Part shown: one piece after another, positions 5,480-8,755 of the stretch
How positions within the stretch are numbered: position 1 is the stretch's first letter
Layout of the letters: each line of letters starts with the position of its first letter
Source of the DNA: Paracoccaceae bacterium
GTDB taxonomy: Bacteria > Pseudomonadota > Alphaproteobacteria > Rhodobacterales > Rhodobacteraceae
Assembly (NCBI GenBank): GCA_015487255.1
Contig: WFQA01000210.1
Location: forward strand, 1 to 8,755
Length of the DNA stretch: 8,755 nt
Reading direction: 5' to 3'
Program-made: the position numbers and the translations under genes
The notes under the pieces: model-generated
The model's input: only the letters and a program-made list of their open reading frames with translations
What the model was told of the DNA's origin: nothing
The model's database searches: none

Positions 5480-6910
5480 ATGATGAAACAGTGCCTTCGC
5501 GGGATAGTCCTCGCGTGTATTCTGGTATTTTCGGGGGCGGCCGCATGGGCGCAACCCTATGCCGCCTTTGTAATGGATGCCCGCACCGGCGAGGTGCTGC
5601 ACGCCCGCAGCGCTGATCGCCAGCTTGCCCCGGCCTCGCTGACCAAAATGATGACCCTCTATCTGGCCTTCACCGAGATCCGCGCCGGCAGAATGCAGCT
5701 TGACCAGATGATCACCATTTCGGCCAATGCCTCCAGCGAGCCGCCCTCCAAGCTGGGCCTGCGGCGCGGCAGCCGCATCCAGTTTCGTTATCTGATCCGC
5801 GCGGCGGCGATCAAATCGGCCAATGATGCGGCCACGGCGATTGGCGAGGCGATCTCTGGCTCAGAGGCCGAATTTGCCCGTTATATGACCGAAACCGCCC
5901 GTGCCATGGGCATGCGCAATACCCAGTTTCGCAATGCCACCGGGCTGACCCAGAGCGGGCATTATTCCACCGCGCGCGATATGGCGCTGCTTGGCCGTCG
6001 GCTGTTTTATGATTTTCCGGAATATTACAACCTGTTTTCGCGGCGCACCGCCAATGCCGGTATTGCCACCGTGCGCCACACCAACCGGCGCTTTCTGAAT
6101 GCCTATGAGGGCGCGGACGGGATCAAAACCGGCTATACCAATGCGGCGGGCTTTAACCTTGTTGCCTCGGCGCGGCGCGGCAATGAGCGTATTATCGCGG
6201 TGATGTTTGGTGGCACCTCCACCAACCAGCGCAACGCAAGGGTGGCGGAGTTGCTCGATATGGGCTTTAAGCGCGCCCCAACGCGCGCGGAGGTGGTGCC
6301 CTTGCCGCGCCTGAGCCTGCGCCCGTCTGGCGGCGGGGTGCAATATGCGCAGGGGGACGGTTCGGGCGTTGTGCCGCGCACCGCACGCCCGGCGCGGCGT
6401 AGCGAAACCGTGGCAGTGCTTATGGCCCGCAATGTGGATGATGCAATACAGGCGGCGGCCATCGAGGCGGCTATAGCCGAGGCAAATTACGGCCCGCCCA
6501 TCAGCCCCGGAGCCAAGTTTGTGCAGCCCCCCGGGGTTAGCCCGCCCGCCATGGTGCGGCCACTTCGCCGCCCGGAGTTTGGCGGTTCCATCGCTTTGGC
6601 CGCGGTTGCGCCGCTGCCGGAAGCCATTTCGCCCGTGCGCATCACACAAGGGGATTCAACCGGGGAATACGCGGTGCAGGTTGGAGCGTTTCGCAATCGC
6701 GGGCAGGCAGAGCGGCTGCTCATCCAGACGGCACTGGTGGATATCGAATCCTTTGAAGACGCCCAGCGCAGCATCACGCTTGGGCAAGTGCAGGGGGTTT
6801 CGATGTATCAGGCCCGGTTTGTGGGCATGAGCGCGGAAGCGGCGATCAAAGCCTGCGACCGTCTGCAATCCCGGCTTTCTGACTGTGCGATCATCGCCCC
6901 GCAAGGCTAA
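5480..6910 (+). CDS. D-alanyl-D-alanine carboxypeptidase (S11, PBP5/6-like) with C-terminal SPOR domain
   Basis: Removes the terminal D-Ala from peptidoglycan pentapeptides in the periplasm, controlling cross-linking. The product is 476 aa. The signal peptide is about 1-24 (hydrophobic ACILVFSGAAA, AWA cleavage). The penicillin-binding catalytic motifs are complete: SLTK (53-56), SAN (113-115) and KTG (216-218). The catalytic domain ends near 270. An Ala/Pro/Arg-rich linker follows (about 270-395), and a SPOR domain from about 396 (EYAVQVGAFRNRGQAERL) to 475 binds denuded septal glycan, suggesting recruitment to the division site. The SPOR domain takes the place of the usual PBP5 C-terminal domain and amphipathic anchor. 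The ATG at 5480 is followed directly by another at 5483, and no strong ribosome binding site precedes either. A TTG at 5405 in frame is rejected. The gene is divergent from the phasin and convergent with the M3 peptidase. Confidence 0.95.
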   Translation: MMKQCLRGIVLACILVFSGAAAWAQPYAAFVMDARTGEVLHARSADRQLAPASLTKMMTLYLAFTEIRAGRMQLDQMITISANASSEPPSKLGLRRGSRIQFRYLIRAAAIKSANDAATAIGEAISGSEAEFARYMTETARAMGMRNTQFRNATGLTQSGHYSTARDMALLGRRLFYDFPEYYNLFSRRTANAGIATVRHTNRRFLNAYEGADGIKTGYTNAAGFNLVASARRGNERIIAVMFGGTSTNQRNARVAELLDMGFKRAPTRAEVVPLPRLSLRPSGGGVQYAQGDGSGVVPRTARPARRSETVAVLMARNVDDAIQAAAIEAAIAEANYGPPISPGAKFVQPPGVSPPAMVRPLRRPEFGGSIALAAVAPLPEAISPVRITQGDSTGEYAVQVGAFRNRGQAERLLIQTALVDIESFEDAQRSITLGQVQGVSMYQARFVGMSAEAAIKACDRLQSRLSDCAIIAPQG

Positions 6911-6942
6911 AGCGCTTTACGCATATTGAACCACTACATCCC

Positions 6943-6962
6943 GGTCGTGCTTTTTCACGACC
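6943..6962. repeat. 7-bp stem-loop with T-rich loop
   Basis: GGTCGTG (6943-6949) and CACGACC (6956-6962) are perfect inverted copies around the loop CTTTTT. It begins 32 bases after the carboxypeptidase stop. There is no T tract after the stem, so it is not a standard terminator, although it could protect the 3' end of that transcript. Confidence 0.5.
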
Positions 6963-7056
6963 CGCGCCGACGAGGTGGCCCGAAGGGTCGCCGAGGAGGC
7001 GCGCGCGGCGGCGCTGCAGTAAAATATCCCGATATTGCATCAAGCGGCACCGGTGG

Positions 7057-7082
7057 CATTTTTGAAGAGGCCTTCAAAAATG
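7057..7082. repeat. Perfect 11-bp hairpin in the convergent gap, possible bidirectional transcript end
   Basis: CATTTTTGAAG (7057-7067) and CTTCAAAAATG (7072-7082) pair perfectly around the four-base loop AGGC. Five A:T pairs lie near the base of the stem. No T run follows on either strand, so it departs from the intrinsic-terminator model. Its position between two converging genes still suggests a role at both 3' ends, such as transcript stabilisation or collision control. It could also be one copy of a dispersed palindromic repeat, which a single window cannot show. Confidence 0.6.
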
Positions 7083-7140
7083 GGAATCGCGACGCCGCGG
7101 CCTCGGCTTCGCCTCGGCAAGGGGGTGCCCTCCATAACTC

Positions 7141-8755
7141 TTATGCCAAAAACCCCCGCCCCTTCAGCAAGGCTTCCGCCTTTGGCATTTCACCACGAAA
7201 TGCATTATAGAGTGCCTCCGGGTCTTTTGACCCCCCTGCCGAATATATGTATTTTGCCAGCCGCAAAGCCGTATCCGGGTCAAACGCATTGCTAGCCTCT
7301 TCAAAGGCCGCAAAGGCATCCGCATCCATCACTTCAGACCACATATAGGAATAATATCCAGCGGCGTATCCATCACCGGAAAACACATGGGCAAAATGCG
7401 GCGCGGCGTGACGCATGGTGATGGCGGCAGGCATATTCAGCGCCTTCAGCGATGCCGCCTGCGCCTGCATCAGGTCATCCGGCGTATCCCCGCTGTGGAA
7501 ATCCAGATCGACAATCGCTGACGCCACGAACTCCACCGTGGCAAAGCCCTGATCAAAATTCGCCGCTGCCTGCAACCGCTGCATCAGGCTCTCGGGCATG
7601 GGTTGGCCGGTTTTGGCATGGCGCGCGTGTTTGGCCAGCACTTCGGGCACGTTCAGCCAATGCTCATAAAGCTGGCTTGGCAGTTCCACGAAATCCCGCG
7701 CCACCGAAGTGCCGGAGATAAACCCGTAGGTCACATCCGACATCAGCGTGTGCAGCGCATGGCCAAATTCGTGAAACAGTGTGCGGGCGTCATCAAAGGT
7801 AAGCAATGCGGGCTGGCCGGCCGGGGGCTTGGCGAAATTGCACACATTTACCGTGATCGGGCGCACCTCGCCATCCATGGCGCTTTGGGCGCGAAACCGC
7901 GAGCACCACGCCCCGGAGCGCTTGGAAGGCCGGGCAAAATAATCGCCGATAAAAACCCCGATATGGCGCGCGCCCTTCTTCACCTCCCAGGCCCGCGCAT
8001 CCGGGTGATAAAGCGGCAGATCAAGCGGTGCAAAGCTGAGGCCAAACAAACGGTGCGCCACGTCAAACGCCGCCTCGATCATGTTGTCGAGGCCAAAATA
8101 CGGTTTTATCTCGGCATCATCGAGATCGTGCATCCGCTTTTGCAACCGCGTGGCATAATAGCGCCAGTCCCACGGGGCGAGGGGGTCATTGATCCCGTCG
8201 CCCTGCATCATTTCCGTCAGCTTTTGTGCATCGGATTCTGCGGCCGCTCTGGCCGGTGCCCAGACCTGCATCAGCAATTCGCGCACGGCTTTTGGGGTTT
8301 TGGCCATCTCGCCATCAAGCTTATAGGCGGCGAAATTTTCATAGCCCAGCAGTTTGGCGCGCTCATCGCGCAGGGCCAGAATTTCCAGCGCCCCGGCGCG
8401 GTTGTCGGTTTTACCGCCATTTTCACCCCGTGCCACCCATGCCTTGAAGGCCATCTCCCGCAGATCACGGCGTGGCGAGAATTGCAAAAACGGCACGATG
8501 AGCGAGCGAGAAAGGGTCAGCCCATGGCCTGCCTCGCCGCGCTCCTTAGCGGCCGAGGCCGCGGCGGCGATCACATCATCGGGCAGGCCCTGCAAGCCGG
8601 CTTGATCCAGCGGCATGAACCAGCCGCGCTCATCGGCCAGCAGGTTTTGGCTGAAGGTGGTGCCAAGGCTGGCGAGGCGCTGCATGATTGCGGCAAAACG
8701 CTGCTTTTCGGTCCCTGCCAGCTCCGCCCCCGCCCGGCGAAACATTTTCTGGTAA
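7141..8755 (-). CDS. dcp: M3-family metallopeptidase, peptidyl-dipeptidase Dcp type (N-terminus beyond window)
   Basis: Zinc peptidase that releases C-terminal dipeptides from short peptides, recycling peptides produced by Clp, Lon and other proteases. No signal peptide can be assessed because the N-terminus is missing. 537 codons are visible, and family members are about 680 aa, so roughly 140 residues are missing. The frame stays open through the window edge upstream of the first visible ATG (8745), with YQK preceding it, so that ATG is internal. Counting from it, the zinc site is HEFGHALH (325-332, HExxH) with E354 in RDFVELPSQ as third ligand. RDFVE-PSQ-EHW favours Dcp over oligopeptidase A. 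The substrate-binding segment GYAAGYYSYMW (459-469) is intact. The TAA at 7141-7143 gives a normal C-terminus. No frameshift is seen. Confidence 0.94.
   Translation of the reverse strand, partial: YQKMFRRAGAELAGTEKQRFAAIMQRLASLGTTFSQNLLADERGWFMPLDQAGLQGLPDDVIAAAASAAKERGEAGHGLTLSRSLIVPFLQFSPRRDLREMAFKAWVARGENGGKTDNRAGALEILALRDERAKLLGYENFAAYKLDGEMAKTPKAVRELLMQVWAPARAAAESDAQKLTEMMQGDGINDPLAPWDWRYYATRLQKRMHDLDDAEIKPYFGLDNMIEAAFDVAHRLFGLSFAPLDLPLYHPDARAWEVKKGARHIGVFIGDYFARPSKRSGAWCSRFRAQSAMDGEVRPITVNVCNFAKPPAGQPALLTFDDARTLFHEFGHALHTLMSDVTYGFISGTSVARDFVELPSQLYEHWLNVPEVLAKHARHAKTGQPMPESLMQRLQAAANFDQGFATVEFVASAIVDLDFHSGDTPDDLMQAQAASLKALNMPAAITMRHAAPHFAHVFSGDGYAAGYYSYMWSEVMDADAFAAFEEASNAFDPDTALRLAKYIYSAGGSKDPEALYNAFRGEMPKAEALLKGRGFLA

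Larger units (their letters stand above)
6911..7140. other. Convergent intergenic region with several palindromes and no convincing gene
   Basis: These 230 bp lie between the 3' ends of the carboxypeptidase and the M3 peptidase. They contain a 7-bp stem-loop (6943-6962), the dyad AATATC-CC-GATATT (7023-7036), CACCGGTG (7050-7055 plus neighbours, about 7048-7055) and a strong 11-bp hairpin (7057-7082). A short plus-strand stretch ending at TAA 7020-7022 has a coding-like base pattern but no start codon. An open frame of 94 codons from TTG 6926 has neither a ribosome binding site nor recognisable protein character. I do not call a gene here. Confidence 0.6.

Noticed and set aside
5861..6649. 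Minus-strand open frame of 262 codons within the carboxypeptidase
   Set aside because: Shadow frame of a high-GC gene; the plus strand has the SxxK, SxN and KTG motifs in order.
6926..7210. 94-codon plus-strand frame downstream of the carboxypeptidase
   Set aside because: Starts with TTG, no ribosome binding site, Gly/Arg-rich product, and it runs into the 3' end of the M3 peptidase gene. Only its first few codons look protein-like.
1..8755. A new defence, mobile or biosynthetic system
   Set aside because: All main genes belong to widespread housekeeping families. I saw no integrase, transposase, toxin-antitoxin pair, nuclease/helicase cassette, repeat array or biosynthetic cluster.

Overview
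The window looks like ordinary chromosomal sequence from an alphaproteobacterium, most likely a Rhodobacterales (Roseobacter-type) species. The pointers are a moderately high GC content, a Phasin_2-type phasin, a SPOR-tailed D,D-carboxypeptidase, a clpS without an adjacent clpA, and a Dcp-type M3 peptidase. This placement is inferred from gene content and protein style, not from a phylogenetic marker. No phage, IS, CRISPR, tRNA or rRNA is visible.

Layout, left to right. (1) 1-1327, minus: a Tat-exported multicopper oxidase with a methionine-rich copper-binding region, cut at its C-terminus by the window edge. (2) A 77-bp AT-rich divergent intergenic region, then 1405-2592, plus: a secreted MltB-type lytic murein transglycosylase with a peptidoglycan-binding tail. 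(3) Four bases further, tail to tail, a minus-strand block: an SDR-family protein (2597-3382) lacking the catalytic Tyr and Lys, an RsmC-like methyltransferase (3448-4413), and clpS (4410-4748), which overlaps the methyltransferase by 4 bases. (4) A rho-independent terminator (4801-4827) separates clpS from the upstream phasin (4851-5288, minus). (5) A 191-bp divergent region holds a good sigma70-type phasin promoter embedded in a perfect 13-bp inverted repeat, a likely operator. (6) 5480-6910, plus: a class A low-molecular-weight PBP (D-Ala-D-Ala carboxypeptidase) with a SPOR domain. (7) A 230-bp convergent intergenic region with several palindromes, including an 11-bp-stem hairpin. (8) 7141-8755, minus: an M3 peptidyl-dipeptidase (Dcp type), truncated at its N-terminus by the window edge.

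Functionally the window mixes cell-wall remodelling (lytic transglycosylase, D,D-carboxypeptidase with a septal-peptidoglycan-binding domain), protein turnover (ClpS N-degron adaptor, peptidyl-dipeptidase), 16S rRNA modification, polyhydroxyalkanoate granule coating and periplasmic copper oxidation. I do not see a hidden multi-gene system. The points most worth a second look are the SDR protein with a dismantled active site, the inverted repeat wrapped around the phasin promoter, and the palindrome-rich convergent gap at 6911-7140, which includes a coding-like remnant.
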